A stretch of 64,000 nucleotides of DNA from Bacteroidota bacterium (GCA_023428755.1 JAEYWX010000006.1:229351-293350), one strand, 5' to 3'. Counted from the first letter of the stretch, positions 52,092-60,774 are shown. Translations and numbers: made by a program. Notes: a model not told the origin generated them from the sequence alone.

Positions 52092-53156
52092 ATGCAGATA
52101 AAATTACCATATTACACCAGCCGGGATTATAGTGTGTTGGCACTGATTCTTTTGCCCATTTCGCTGGTGCTCAATTCCATTATTCTGGGATGGAAATATT
52201 ATGCAAGCTGGCCTGTTTTTTTGCTGGCAACCCTTCTGGCTGCTGTTGTGTTTGCAATGAATTTTACACTCTGTGGTGGGTGGGCGGTGTTGATGAAACG
52301 AAGGTTTCCCGAAGAACGGCAAACAGGGTTAAAGCTGAGTGTAATGATCTTCACATTTATTGTGATCACCGGGTTGTTCCTTGCCTCATTGTTCAAAGGC
52401 TATGAAATGGTTCGGTTGTTCAACTACAACTTCAACGAACGCACTTTTTTTCTGGCTTATATTGGAATGGGGATCGTAAATGTTTTTATTACACTCCTTA
52501 TGGAAGGGCTCGACCGGTATGAAAAATGGAGCAACAGTTTAAAAGAAACAGAGGAATTAAAAAAAGTATTTAAGCAAAGCCAGTTACAGGGGTTAAAGAG
52601 CCAGTTGAATCCGCATTTCCTGTTCAACAGTTTAAATTCATTGTCGAGTTTAATACAGGATGATGAAGAAAAAGCAGAACGCTTCCTCAATGAAATGAGC
52701 AAAGTGTATCGTTATATGCTGCGCAATGATGAAGATCATTTAGTGAGCCTAGAAACAGAATTGCAATTTGTGGATTCTTATTTTTATTTACTCAAGGCAC
52801 GCTATGGGGAAGGGTTGCAGTTATCGGTGCAGGTGAGTGATGCGGCAGCTAAAAACTTATTACCTCCTTTATCGTTGCAGGTGTTGATTGAAAATGCGTT
52901 TACACAAAACAGCATGAGTAAGGCAAGTCCGTTGTGCATTGCCATTGCTACTCCCAACGATACAACATTGCTGGTGCAAAATAATATTCAGCCCAAACTG
53001 GTCACTGAAGAGATCAATGATATGGAAGCAGAGCTGGATCACCTGGTAAATAAATTTCAATTGCTCAACCAGTCGCCGGTGCTGATCAAAGAAACAGGAG
53101 GAGAGCGAAGTATCCGTTTACCATTGATCGTAAAAGAAGAGGAGGTGGTTGTATGA
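52092..53156 (+). CDS. LytS-type sensor kinase with degenerate ATPase domain
   Basis: A 354-residue membrane protein with four helices in residues 1-140 followed by a LytS-type His kinase region. The phospho-acceptor box is intact (LNPHFLFNSL, H175), and ENAF keeps the N-box Asn. The glycine boxes are missing: where HK2 has VGLGNIRAKYELL this chain has EINDMEAELDHLVNKFQLL. It is therefore unlikely to bind ATP normally and may work as a dimer partner of HK2. Start at 52092 leaves 70 bases from the proximal LytTR site, as at its sister genes; the frame allows 52071. It overlaps HK2 by 4 bases. Confidence 0.85.
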   Translation: MQIKLPYYTSRDYSVLALILLPISLVLNSIILGWKYYASWPVFLLATLLAAVVFAMNFTLCGGWAVLMKRRFPEERQTGLKLSVMIFTFIVITGLFLASLFKGYEMVRLFNYNFNERTFFLAYIGMGIVNVFITLLMEGLDRYEKWSNSLKETEELKKVFKQSQLQGLKSQLNPHFLFNSLNSLSSLIQDDEEKAERFLNEMSKVYRYMLRNDEDHLVSLETELQFVDSYFYLLKARYGEGLQLSVQVSDAAAKNLLPPLSLQVLIENAFTQNSMSKASPLCIAIATPNDTTLLVQNNIQPKLVTEEINDMEAELDHLVNKFQLLNQSPVLIKETGGERSIRLPLIVKEEEVVV

Positions 53157-54238
53157 GTAAATGGACTAAACCAACCAAGCTGCAGGTGCACTCATTTGTT
53201 GCATCCATGCCTATCATTGATATTCTGCTGAACTATATTATGTATGATGAGCGGCTGTTCAATGATTTCAAACTATGGTTGATTTCCTTTCCGTTGATCT
53301 TTCTTCTTGGAATGGGTTCGTGGCGGGGACATGTATTGATTGGAAATTATATCAAGCATCGCTTGCCGGAGATACGGCATACAAAGCAACGCATATTGAT
53401 TCAGGCGTTTTGTTTGATTCCGTTCATGTCTTTATCAGTTACGGTTATATTTTTTCTGTACGATTTTATTAATGTGCTCGGGTATCAACTTTCAGTAGAA
53501 GATTTGAAGGCTGGCTTAATTGTAGGCTTTTGTGTAAATCTCATTTTTGAAACGTTGTACGAAGCGGACTATGTGCTGGAGCGTTACAAAGAAAGTGTAG
53601 AAGAAAAACAAAACATGCAGCAGCTATCGATGTTCCAGGAGTTCGACAGTTTAAAGAACCAGGTAAATCCACATTTTTTATTTAACTGTTTCAATACACT
53701 ATCGTCCCTTATTTCAGAAGATAAAAAAACAGCAGAGAAATTCCTGAATGAATTGAGTAAAGTGTATCGCTACCTGTTACGCAATAACGAAGATGGGCTT
53801 AGTACAGTTGAAAACGAGATACGGTTCATCCGTTCGTATTACCAACTGTTGCAAACCCGCCACGGTGAGGCTGTGCAATTGAATATTGAAATTGATAAAC
53901 GATACGATACGTACATGCTGCCATCGCTTACCCTGCAACTGTTGGTGGAAAATGTGGTGAAGCACAATGTACTGTCGAAAAACAAACCACTGGTGATTGA
54001 CATTTTCACTACCGCCGGTAACAAACTGGTAGTGAATAATAACCTGCAGCGAAGAACAGTGAAAGTGCCCAGCAACAAAGTGGGGCTTGGTAATATCCGT
54101 GCAAAATATGAACTGTTGAGACAGCCGGGCTTCCAGGTAATTGAAGATGAAAAAAATTACACCGTGGTATTGCCCTTGATATGGAATAACAATGCAGAAA
54201 CAAAACGAACCATTTTAACAGAAACCAAAACAGCATAA
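53153..54238 (+). CDS. LytS-type sensor histidine kinase, intact
   Basis: A 361-residue membrane kinase with four N-terminal helices and a complete LytS-type catalytic region. The His box is VNPHFLFNCF (H174), the N box VENVVKHN and the G box NKVGLGNIRAKYELL. It overlaps HK1 by 4 bases and the response regulator begins 1 base after its stop, so the three genes form one operon. It should phosphorylate D55 of the regulator. The sensed signal is unknown; the membrane part has no extracellular domain of note. Confidence 0.9.
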   Translation: MSKWTKPTKLQVHSFVASMPIIDILLNYIMYDERLFNDFKLWLISFPLIFLLGMGSWRGHVLIGNYIKHRLPEIRHTKQRILIQAFCLIPFMSLSVTVIFFLYDFINVLGYQLSVEDLKAGLIVGFCVNLIFETLYEADYVLERYKESVEEKQNMQQLSMFQEFDSLKNQVNPHFLFNCFNTLSSLISEDKKTAEKFLNELSKVYRYLLRNNEDGLSTVENEIRFIRSYYQLLQTRHGEAVQLNIEIDKRYDTYMLPSLTLQLLVENVVKHNVLSKNKPLVIDIFTTAGNKLVVNNNLQRRTVKVPSNKVGLGNIRAKYELLRQPGFQVIEDEKNYTVVLPLIWNNNAETKRTILTETKTA

Positions 54239-54239
54239 C

Positions 54240-55013
54240 ATGCGAATTCTAATTGTTGAAGACGAAGAACTGGCAGTTAAAAAACTGCAGAAAACATTAC
54301 TGGCAGTAGATAATACAGCCACGATTATTGGAGTAACCGATAGTATTAAAGCAACGGTTGAGTGGTTGCAGGAAAACGAGCAACCCGATCTGATTTTGAT
54401 GGATATTGAACTGGCCGATGGTCAAAGTTTTGAAGTGTTCAACCTGGTGGAAGTAAAAAGTCCGGTGATCTTTACTACATCGTACGATGAGTATGCATTG
54501 AAAGCATTTAAGGTTAACAGTATTGATTATTTGTTGAAGCCGGTGCAAAAAGAAGAGTTGCAGGCTGCTTTGCAAAAGTATCGGCAGTTACATGCGGCAG
54601 CAGCCGAAGGCAAATCGGATCTAAACCTGGAAAGCTTAGTAAAACAATTACAACAAAAATTACAACCAAAAGAATACCGCAAGCGGTTTTTGGTGAAGCA
54701 TGCACAGAAGCTGGTTTCGGTTGAAATAGACGAGATCGCTTATTTCTACAGCGACGGTCGGTTAAACTTTTTCAAAACAACGGATAATAAAAAGTATGTG
54801 GTGGATTACACCATGGATGAGCTGGAAGAAATGCTCGACCCGGAAAAATATTTCCGCATCAGCCGTTCCTTTTATGTTTCAGTAGGCAGTATTGAAAAAA
54901 TCGATGATTATTTTGGCAATCGCCTTATTCTGCAATTAAAACCTGCAGTGGATAAAGAAGCACTGGTGAGCCGTGAAAAGGTAACCGAATTTAAGAAGTG
55001 GATGGGTAAATAA
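54240..55013 (+). CDS. LytTR-family response regulator
   Basis: A 257-residue regulator: receiver domain at 1-120 (LILMDIEL, phospho-acceptor D55) and a LytTR DNA-binding domain at about 150-250 (RFLVKHAQKLVSVEIDEIAY, YFRISRSFYVSVGSIEKI). LytTR proteins bind paired direct repeats of about 9-10 bp. Such repeats, 21 bp apart, stand upstream of nine transcription units around it, so it is the likely activator of this island. It starts 1 base after HK2. A terminator that forms a 40-base perfect palindrome follows. Confidence 0.93.
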   Translation: MRILIVEDEELAVKKLQKTLLAVDNTATIIGVTDSIKATVEWLQENEQPDLILMDIELADGQSFEVFNLVEVKSPVIFTTSYDEYALKAFKVNSIDYLLKPVQKEELQAALQKYRQLHAAAAEGKSDLNLESLVKQLQQKLQPKEYRKRFLVKHAQKLVSVEIDEIAYFYSDGRLNFFKTTDNKKYVVDYTMDELEEMLDPEKYFRISRSFYVSVGSIEKIDDYFGNRLILQLKPAVDKEALVSREKVTEFKKWMGK

Positions 55014-55026
55014 TTCTTCGGAAAGA

Positions 55027-55066
55027 GCATAAAAAAAGAACAGCAGCTGCTGTTCTTTTTTTATGC
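55027..55066. terminator. Bidirectional terminator, 40-bp perfect palindrome
   Basis: GCATAAAAAAAGAACAGCAG (55027-55046) is followed directly by its reverse complement (55047-55066). It ends both the regulator operon and the convergent DUF2807 gene, whose stop is 14 bases away. Confidence 0.93.
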
Positions 55067-55079
55067 GACGATGAAATGC

Positions 55080-55592
55080 TTATTTCCATGGTCTCTTCAT
55101 ATATTCCCTGGGTAGTTTTTTCTGAAAGCTGTATCCAATATCAGCAATCGTTTTGATTTCGATCTTACCGGTTGATTGGAGGTTCACCAAACATTCTTCA
55201 TTCATAGTGATCACAAGTTCTTTCGATTGCAATGCATTCATTCCGGTAACAAATGACTGGGCATTAATATCAATCGCCGCAAGATTTTTTACAGGCAGGC
55301 CAATGTAAATTTTGTTTTTATAGCTCCTGTCTTTACTTGACTCAATGGTTAATACACCGTTTTCCTGTTTAATCGAAATCTCATCGAAGAAATCTTTGTT
55401 ACCCTCAATGTAAAGGATGCCGGGTTCATTGTCTTCGATCAGCAATACATCAATCGATGCATTGATCACTAATTTGTAGAAGGAATCAACCTGTACTTTG
55501 GAAATAGCTGATTTCTTTTTTTCTGATGGTTGTGCTGCTGCTGCAAATGTGCACAACAAAAGAACTGCTGTGAGCAGATGTTTTACGTTCAT
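55080..55592 (-). CDS. DUF2807 (GIN domain) secreted protein
   Basis: A 170-residue protein with signal peptide MNVKHLLTAVLLLCTFAAAAQ, then a GIN/DUF2807 head domain: strand repeats such as SIDVLLIEDNEPGILYIEGN and GVLTIESSKDRSYKNKIYIG form a right-handed beta helix. The role of GIN domains is unknown; they occur in surface and putative adhesin proteins. It is monocistronic under a LytTR-type promoter (55634-55704). The start at 55592 is supported by the signal peptide. Confidence 0.85.
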   Translation of the reverse strand: MNVKHLLTAVLLLCTFAAAAQPSEKKKSAISKVQVDSFYKLVINASIDVLLIEDNEPGILYIEGNKDFFDEISIKQENGVLTIESSKDRSYKNKIYIGLPVKNLAAIDINAQSFVTGMNALQSKELVITMNEECLVNLQSTGKIEIKTIADIGYSFQKKLPREYMKRPWK

Positions 55593-55633
55593 GATGAAAA
55601 GGTTTTAGAATGATGATAAAGTTTATAACAGCA

Positions 55634-55704
55634 CAAAGATGAACGAAGGACTACAGCAAGGAAAGAAGTAACTGAATGAAACGGCAGAGCAACCGTATGA
55701 AGTG
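55634..55704 (-). promoter_or_regulatory. LytTR-type regulated promoter of the DUF2807 gene
   Basis: On the minus strand: CACTTCATAC (55704-55695) and CGTTTCATTC (55683-55674), 21 bp apart, then 32 bases to CATCTTTG (55641-55634). The octamer is identical to those at 46925 and 58986. Confidence 0.75.
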
Positions 55705-55715
55705 TGAGAAAGCGA

Positions 55716-58700
55716 TTACGCAACCGGTACCTGCAGAATAAATACAGAATTGCTTTTGTGTACCTGTACATCCAGTTTAGCTTTAATGGCAGCCAACCGT
55801 GTATCCATATCCTGCCGTTGCAGCAGGTTATTGAGTTGCTGCATGTCGCAACAATCGTTTTCAATTTGCATCGTAAACTGAAGCTTCGATTTTTCAATCC
55901 CTATATGTATCTGGCATTTTTTTGCGCCTGCCTGCACAAGACTGCTGATCGCTTCTTTGAACAGCAGAAATGCTTCATGCCGCAGTTTCATATTCAGCTC
56001 CAGCAGCTCCACATTTTTTTCAAATACCATGTCGATCTCTACCTGGTGACGGTTACGCAATGCATCGAGGTATTCTTTCATGCGTTCAATGGTCTTCTGC
56101 ATATTGTCGTTGTGCGGATCAATACTCCACAGCATATCATCCATGGCGATCATCATCTTGTGGCTCTTGCTGTGGATTTGTTCAATATACTCTTTCGATT
56201 TTTGCGGATCTTTATCGGCTTTGATCTTCGCCATTTCACTCAGGATATTGATATTGTTCAACGCCGTGTTTACTTCGTTGTGCAGGTTATCAGCAATGGA
56301 CGTACGCATCTGCTGCATGGCTTCTTTTCGTTTCATACGTTCCCTGTCGAGCCAGTAAATAAATGCTGCACTCAGTAACACAAGAATACTGTAGAACCAC
56401 CATGTTTTCCAGAAAGGCGCATTCATTTTTATTTCAAGTTGTGTAATGGTATTGCCCATGCGGCCTTCTTCATCAATTGACCGTAGTTCAAATAAATAAG
56501 TTCCGTTGGGTAAATAGGAATAAATGGCTTGCTGACTTGCATCGGCAATTACCCAATCTTTGTTGATATGGCTCATGCGGTATGCAACTTTATATGCAGC
56601 GGAAAACTCAAGACACGAAAATTCAATGCTGATTGAATTGTTGCCCGGTCTCAGATTCACCATTCGAAGTTGTTGCAACGAATCTACCGGCACCGATTTG
56701 TTTCTGATTTTAAAATCAGTAATGGTAACAGTTGGTGCCGATCGTTTTACAATAATGGAAAGCGGATCAAATACAATAAACTGGTTGGTGGCACCAAACA
56801 GCATACGTCCATTCTTTAAAAAGGCGGAAGAAGCTAACAGGAAATTTTCGTTATCAATACCGTCTTCTTTTGTAAAGCGAACAAATATATTTTTTTCAAT
56901 GTTGATCCGGTACAATCCGCTGGTACTTGTAAGCCACACATAACCGTTTTTATCTTTTCGTAATTCGGTAATGTAGCCGGAAATACTTTCGGATGTTCCA
57001 ACGATCGATGAACGATTGCTGCTTCTGTTGAACAATACAACTTGCGTGGAGGTGGTAATCACCATCAGACTGTCGTTGTATTCCAGTATTGATGAAACGC
57101 CTTCCTCTGGCAATTTGAACGGTTGTAGAAGTTGATTGCTGAAACGATAAACCACTTTTTCTGTAACAGGATCGATGGCATAGGCGCCACCTAATCCAAA
57201 TGCCACCCATATCAATCCCTTTGAATCAATAAAGATTTTATTTACCTGCTGTTCTGGTACGCTTGTTATTTTTTTGATTCCTTTACCAAAATCAGCGGCT
57301 CCTTTTATCGCATCCCATTTGAATAATCCTATACTTTGTACGCCGATCCATAAATTTCTCCGTTTATCTTCTGCAATTTGACGCACAGTCCTGTTTTCTA
57401 AAACAGGGGGATTATAATAGGTTGCAGTTCGTTGATCCTGGTTGATCTTCATAATGCCCGGTTGTGTGGCAAACCAAAGTGTATTGCTGTCGGCCGAGGC
57501 ACACATATTCCAAAATGAATGACTCTCATTTTCTTTGATTCCTTTCAGGTTTATAGGAATCTGATTGAAGTCTTTATCGTAGTGGTACAATCCATCGCCC
57601 CAGGTTCCAACAAAAACAGTTCCCCATTTGGTTTCAATAAATGATAATGCACTTCCTGTTCCTTGTTTATTGGTGATGCGGTTAATGTGTGTAATATTTT
57701 GAAATGCATGTTGCGCAGGATTAAAACGATAGACGCCGTTATTGCTGGTGGCGATCCAGATATTTTTTTCCCGGTCTTCAATCAATCCTCTTACATTTTC
57801 ATACGCAATACTCCGTTCATTTATATATCCGTTCGTAACAAATTGAAATTGTTTTGTTTTTTCATTGAAGCGTCCAAATACATGCAACCCTTTTATCCAG
57901 ATGGTACCATCTTGCTGTTCAAGAAAACCATGCAATTCATAGTAAGTTTGAAGCGTTTCAACAAAATAGTGTTCATAGAGAATGAATTCTTTTTTCTGAA
58001 GATCGTAGCAATAGATGTACGGGAAACCCGGCCCCCAGGTAAAGAACCAGAGCCGGTTTTGTTTATCAAAATACAGACCGTAAGGCTTCAGGTTATTGGC
58101 AAATACATCAATTAGTTTTTCTTGTTCTTTGTTATTGCCGGCATAGCTGAGTGTTTTGGTTGCATGGTTGTAGATCGCAAAACCTGCATCCTGTATACTG
58201 ATCCAGTATTTTTGTGTACCGGGTTGTGGTACAAAATCACCAATGCGCCATTCCGGTTTTAATAAGAAGAAATTATGAGCCGGTGCAAATTCATGCAGGC
58301 TTGCATTATATGTTAGTACTTCATTTCCTCCCAGTAACAGGAACATATTCCCACGGCCATCTTCCAGCATGCGTTTCACTGATGCTTTTTCTGCACGTGG
58401 ATGTATGGTTTTAACTCGGGCCGCCCGGAACCTGAATGTTTTTGTATCGAAAATACCTACCTCTCCATTCGCCAGGAACACCCACAGGTTTTTTTTATGA
58501 TCAAGTGCTAACTGCCATACCGGATTTGAAGGAAGGCTGCTGCTGTCGTTTTTTATATGCCTGAATGTTTTGTATCGAATCCCGTCAAAGCGCTGCAACC
58601 CGTCGGTAGAGCCTGTCCAGATATATCCTTTAGCATCCTGTACAATACTGTTCACCTGGTTGGATATTAAGCCCGAGCCGGTAGAATAATGTGTAAATGT

Positions 58701-58775
58701 ATAGTTCAGCTGTTGTGCCGGTAAGCCGTACAACAGAAACATACAACTACAAAAGAGAAATAGTTTATGCAGCAT
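55716..58775 (-). CDS. Reg_prop sensor protein with degenerate histidine kinase domain
   Basis: A 1019-residue sensor. After a signal peptide (MLHKLFLFCSCMFLLYGLPAQ) come two-bladed-propeller (Reg_prop) repeats such as GYIWTGSTDGLQRF to about 620, a Y_Y_Y-like domain to about 760, one membrane helix (TWWFYSILVLLSAAFIYW), then a HisKA_3-type segment with H832 in ADNLHNEVNTAL. The ATPase part is degenerate: the N-box Asn is Ser (KEAISSLVQ, S945), and the glycine boxes are absent (ENDCCDMQ, DMDTRLAAI). It is thus a probable pseudokinase. No response regulator is fused. Start at 58775 is set by the signal peptide. It has a LytTR-type site. Confidence 0.85.
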   Translation of the reverse strand: MLHKLFLFCSCMFLLYGLPAQQLNYTFTHYSTGSGLISNQVNSIVQDAKGYIWTGSTDGLQRFDGIRYKTFRHIKNDSSSLPSNPVWQLALDHKKNLWVFLANGEVGIFDTKTFRFRAARVKTIHPRAEKASVKRMLEDGRGNMFLLLGGNEVLTYNASLHEFAPAHNFFLLKPEWRIGDFVPQPGTQKYWISIQDAGFAIYNHATKTLSYAGNNKEQEKLIDVFANNLKPYGLYFDKQNRLWFFTWGPGFPYIYCYDLQKKEFILYEHYFVETLQTYYELHGFLEQQDGTIWIKGLHVFGRFNEKTKQFQFVTNGYINERSIAYENVRGLIEDREKNIWIATSNNGVYRFNPAQHAFQNITHINRITNKQGTGSALSFIETKWGTVFVGTWGDGLYHYDKDFNQIPINLKGIKENESHSFWNMCASADSNTLWFATQPGIMKINQDQRTATYYNPPVLENRTVRQIAEDKRRNLWIGVQSIGLFKWDAIKGAADFGKGIKKITSVPEQQVNKIFIDSKGLIWVAFGLGGAYAIDPVTEKVVYRFSNQLLQPFKLPEEGVSSILEYNDSLMVITTSTQVVLFNRSSNRSSIVGTSESISGYITELRKDKNGYVWLTSTSGLYRINIEKNIFVRFTKEDGIDNENFLLASSAFLKNGRMLFGATNQFIVFDPLSIIVKRSAPTVTITDFKIRNKSVPVDSLQQLRMVNLRPGNNSISIEFSCLEFSAAYKVAYRMSHINKDWVIADASQQAIYSYLPNGTYLFELRSIDEEGRMGNTITQLEIKMNAPFWKTWWFYSILVLLSAAFIYWLDRERMKRKEAMQQMRTSIADNLHNEVNTALNNINILSEMAKIKADKDPQKSKEYIEQIHSKSHKMMIAMDDMLWSIDPHNDNMQKTIERMKEYLDALRNRHQVEIDMVFEKNVELLELNMKLRHEAFLLFKEAISSLVQAGAKKCQIHIGIEKSKLQFTMQIENDCCDMQQLNNLLQRQDMDTRLAAIKAKLDVQVHKSNSVFILQVPVA

Positions 58776-58790
58776 AGTGTTCAGGTATTC

Positions 58791-58859
58791 CAAATGTAAT
58801 GATTGGTTGTATAAACTGTATAAATGACTGTATGAATTGTATTTCCTGTTTCTGAATTG
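58791..58859 (-). promoter_or_regulatory. LytTR-type promoter of the Reg_prop sensor gene
   Basis: On the minus strand: CAATTCAGAA (58859-58850) and CAATTCATAC (58839-58830), here 20 bp apart, then 31 bases to TACATTTG (58798-58791), a perfect TAnnTTTG. A further match, CAGTTTATAC at 58818-58809, lies 21 bp below the second repeat. Confidence 0.65.
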
Positions 58860-58922
58860 ATGAAACAGCGGTATCAACTGTAATGTTTTTTTTGATTGGC
58901 TTTTTAAATGACAAGCTGTTTA

Positions 58923-58993
58923 CAATTCACCACCTCAAATCAGCATTTCATGCAGGTGTTCATTTTCCAGTACACAGCGCAGCAACATCTTTG
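58923..58993 (+). promoter_or_regulatory. LytTR-type regulated promoter of the DUF5602-like gene
   Basis: CAATTCACCA (58923-58932) and CATTTCATGC (58944-58953), 21 bp apart, then 32 bases to CATCTTTG (58986-58993). The gene starts at 59037. Confidence 0.78.
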
Positions 58994-59036
58994 CAGAGTT
59001 ATTCAATCAGTATTAATCATTAAACCTTAACAAAAA

Positions 59037-59804
59037 ATGAAGCGTATTTTTTTTCTTGCATTGATGGCAAGTTCGCTCTTTAGTTCCTGCAAAAAAGAAA
59101 GTAAAGAGAAAGTATTCATAGGTCCTGTAGCTACTTTTCAGCATGGAAAAGCATGGACATGGTACGAAGTAGATGACAATGCTAAGCCACTGCGGCTTGC
59201 AATAGCAGTAGATGAAGCAGCGATGAACAGCTTAGACAGAGGTGAAGGTCAACAGGGTGGACACAACCACAACAATTCAGTTGTGTTGAAGTTTCATCCG
59301 AAAGCCGCAACACCGTTTAATCATGTTGATTTGGGATGGAATCCACACGGACACGAGCCAGAATTTATTTATGGATTACCGCATTTTGATTTTCATTTTT
59401 ACATGATCACACCGGAGGCCGTTGCAGCCATACCACCTTATGAAGTTGACAGCAGTAAACATAAAAACTGGCCTGCACCTGCTTATTTACCGGCCACCTA
59501 CTTTAACCCCGGCGGTGGCGTTCCAAAAATGGGTGTGCACTGGCTCGATTTTACTTCGCCTGAATTGAATGGCGCCACGTTTACGCAAACATTCATCTAT
59601 GGTTCATACGATGGACAGGTGACCTTTTACGAACCAATGATCACCGAAGCATTTATTCTTGCAAACCCAGCTTTTGAAAGAGCGATTCCACAGCCTGCAA
59701 AAGTTAACAAAACAGGTTACTACCCAACCCAAATGCGTATTGCTAAAATCAGCGGAGTTACCAATATTATTCTGGAAGGATTTGTGTTAAGACAGGCATC
59801 ATAA
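59037..59804 (+). CDS. DUF5602/TTHB210-like lipoprotein
   Basis: A 255-residue lipoprotein, signal MKRIFFLALMASSLFSSCKKE with lipobox FSSC. The mature part is rich in His (QQGGHNHNNSVVLKF, PHGHEPEFIYG, GLPHFDFHFYMI) and resembles the DUF5602/TTHB210 family of secreted proteins. The His-containing segments could bind a metal, but the function is not known. It has its own LytTR-type promoter and the leader CATTAAACCTTAACAAAAA, and ends near the terminator at 59852. Confidence 0.8.
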   Translation: MKRIFFLALMASSLFSSCKKESKEKVFIGPVATFQHGKAWTWYEVDDNAKPLRLAIAVDEAAMNSLDRGEGQQGGHNHNNSVVLKFHPKAATPFNHVDLGWNPHGHEPEFIYGLPHFDFHFYMITPEAVAAIPPYEVDSSKHKNWPAPAYLPATYFNPGGGVPKMGVHWLDFTSPELNGATFTQTFIYGSYDGQVTFYEPMITEAFILANPAFERAIPQPAKVNKTGYYPTQMRIAKISGVTNIILEGFVLRQAS

Positions 59805-59851
59805 ACAATTTACTTGCCCCGTAAGGTAAGTGTTGTTAAAACAACAGCAGC

Positions 59852-59886
59852 AGCCGGACGTCCCGTAAGACAGCCGGCTTTTTTTT
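59852..59886 (+). terminator. Terminator after the DUF5602-like gene
   Basis: AGCCGG (59852-59857) pairs with CCGGCT (59874-59879), followed by a run of eight T (59879-59886). The stem is short but the T tract is strong. Confidence 0.65.
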
Positions 59887-59951
59887 GAATGAATAAATCC
59901 GTTTGGTATGCAATCTTTCATTGTACGCTCGAAACCGATTTGATTGTTGTC

Positions 59952-60022
59952 CATTTCATACAATAAAATCAGCAACTCATTCCATCGGCTGTTTCCATTG
60001 CAGGAAAAACGCATCAATTTTA
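59952..60022 (+). promoter_or_regulatory. LytTR-type regulated promoter of the hemerythrin gene
   Basis: CATTTCATAC (59952-59961) and CAACTCATTC (59973-59982), 21 bp apart, then 32 bases to CAATTTTA (60015-60022). The gene starts at 60056. Confidence 0.7.
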
Positions 60023-60055
60023 CAGCAGTTATCCTTTTATCATTAAACCTTTTTT

Positions 60056-60739
60056 ATGAAACATTATAATATTTTCAACCAGGTACACAAGGGCCTGCGT
60101 GCCTTGTTACACGAAACAATTGTGAAACTGCAGCAAACAGATTTTACCGATGCAGAAGATGCAGATGAAGTTATACAACAGGTACAAACCGTGCTTGATC
60201 TGTTTGATGAGCATGCACATACCGAAGATAGTTTTATTCTTCCTGCCATTGCAGAATTTGAACCATCGGTGACCGACCTGTTTGCACAGGAGCATGTGAA
60301 AGATCTTGCACTAAGTAAGCAGTTACATGGTTTACTACAGGCTTTTTCATTGTGTATTTCGCCTGATGCAAAACAGGAAATTGGTGCAGCTATCAGCAAA
60401 GCATTTTTTGAGTTCACCTTGTTCAACCTCGAACACATGAAGAAAGAGGAGGACGTGCTCAACAAATTACTGTGGCGCTATTTTGATGATACACATCTGC
60501 ATGGAATCACGACATCCATTATTGCCCATGTGCCCGCCGATAAAATGCCGCTCTACAACAAATGGATGATGCGTGGACTTTCAAATACCGAGATCATCCA
60601 ATGGCTGAAGCAGGTAAAGAACACGGCACCCGATTTTGTCTTTAACAGTTTTGCTGAACTCGCCGAAAACGAACTCACAGAAACACGCTGGCAAAAAATT
60701 CAGGAACAGTTAACCGAAGGCGCCATGCTGGCTTCGTAA
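60056..60739 (+). CDS. Hemerythrin-like domain protein
   Basis: A 227-residue cytoplasmic helical protein with hemerythrin-type ligands: H11 or H19 in the first helix (NQVHKGLRALLHE), H53 and E57 (DEHAHTEDSF), H80 (AQEHVKD), and H127 with E131 (LEHMKKEED). Such diiron proteins bind oxygen or NO, or repair Fe-S damage (as in YtfE/RIC-like proteins). The C-terminal third is not part of the domain. It has its own LytTR-type promoter and probably leads an operon with the next gene, 35 bases away. Oxygen or nitrosative sensing is inferred. Confidence 0.85.
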   Translation: MKHYNIFNQVHKGLRALLHETIVKLQQTDFTDAEDADEVIQQVQTVLDLFDEHAHTEDSFILPAIAEFEPSVTDLFAQEHVKDLALSKQLHGLLQAFSLCISPDAKQEIGAAISKAFFEFTLFNLEHMKKEEDVLNKLLWRYFDDTHLHGITTSIIAHVPADKMPLYNKWMMRGLSNTEIIQWLKQVKNTAPDFVFNSFAELAENELTETRWQKIQEQLTEGAMLAS

Positions 60740-60774
60740 TACATTTTACTTATCATCTTTCAATCATTCATACA

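Noticed and set aside
55704..56378. 224-codon plus-strand frame
   Set aside because: Antisense to the kinase part of the Reg_prop sensor, which has clear domains; the frame is a shadow.
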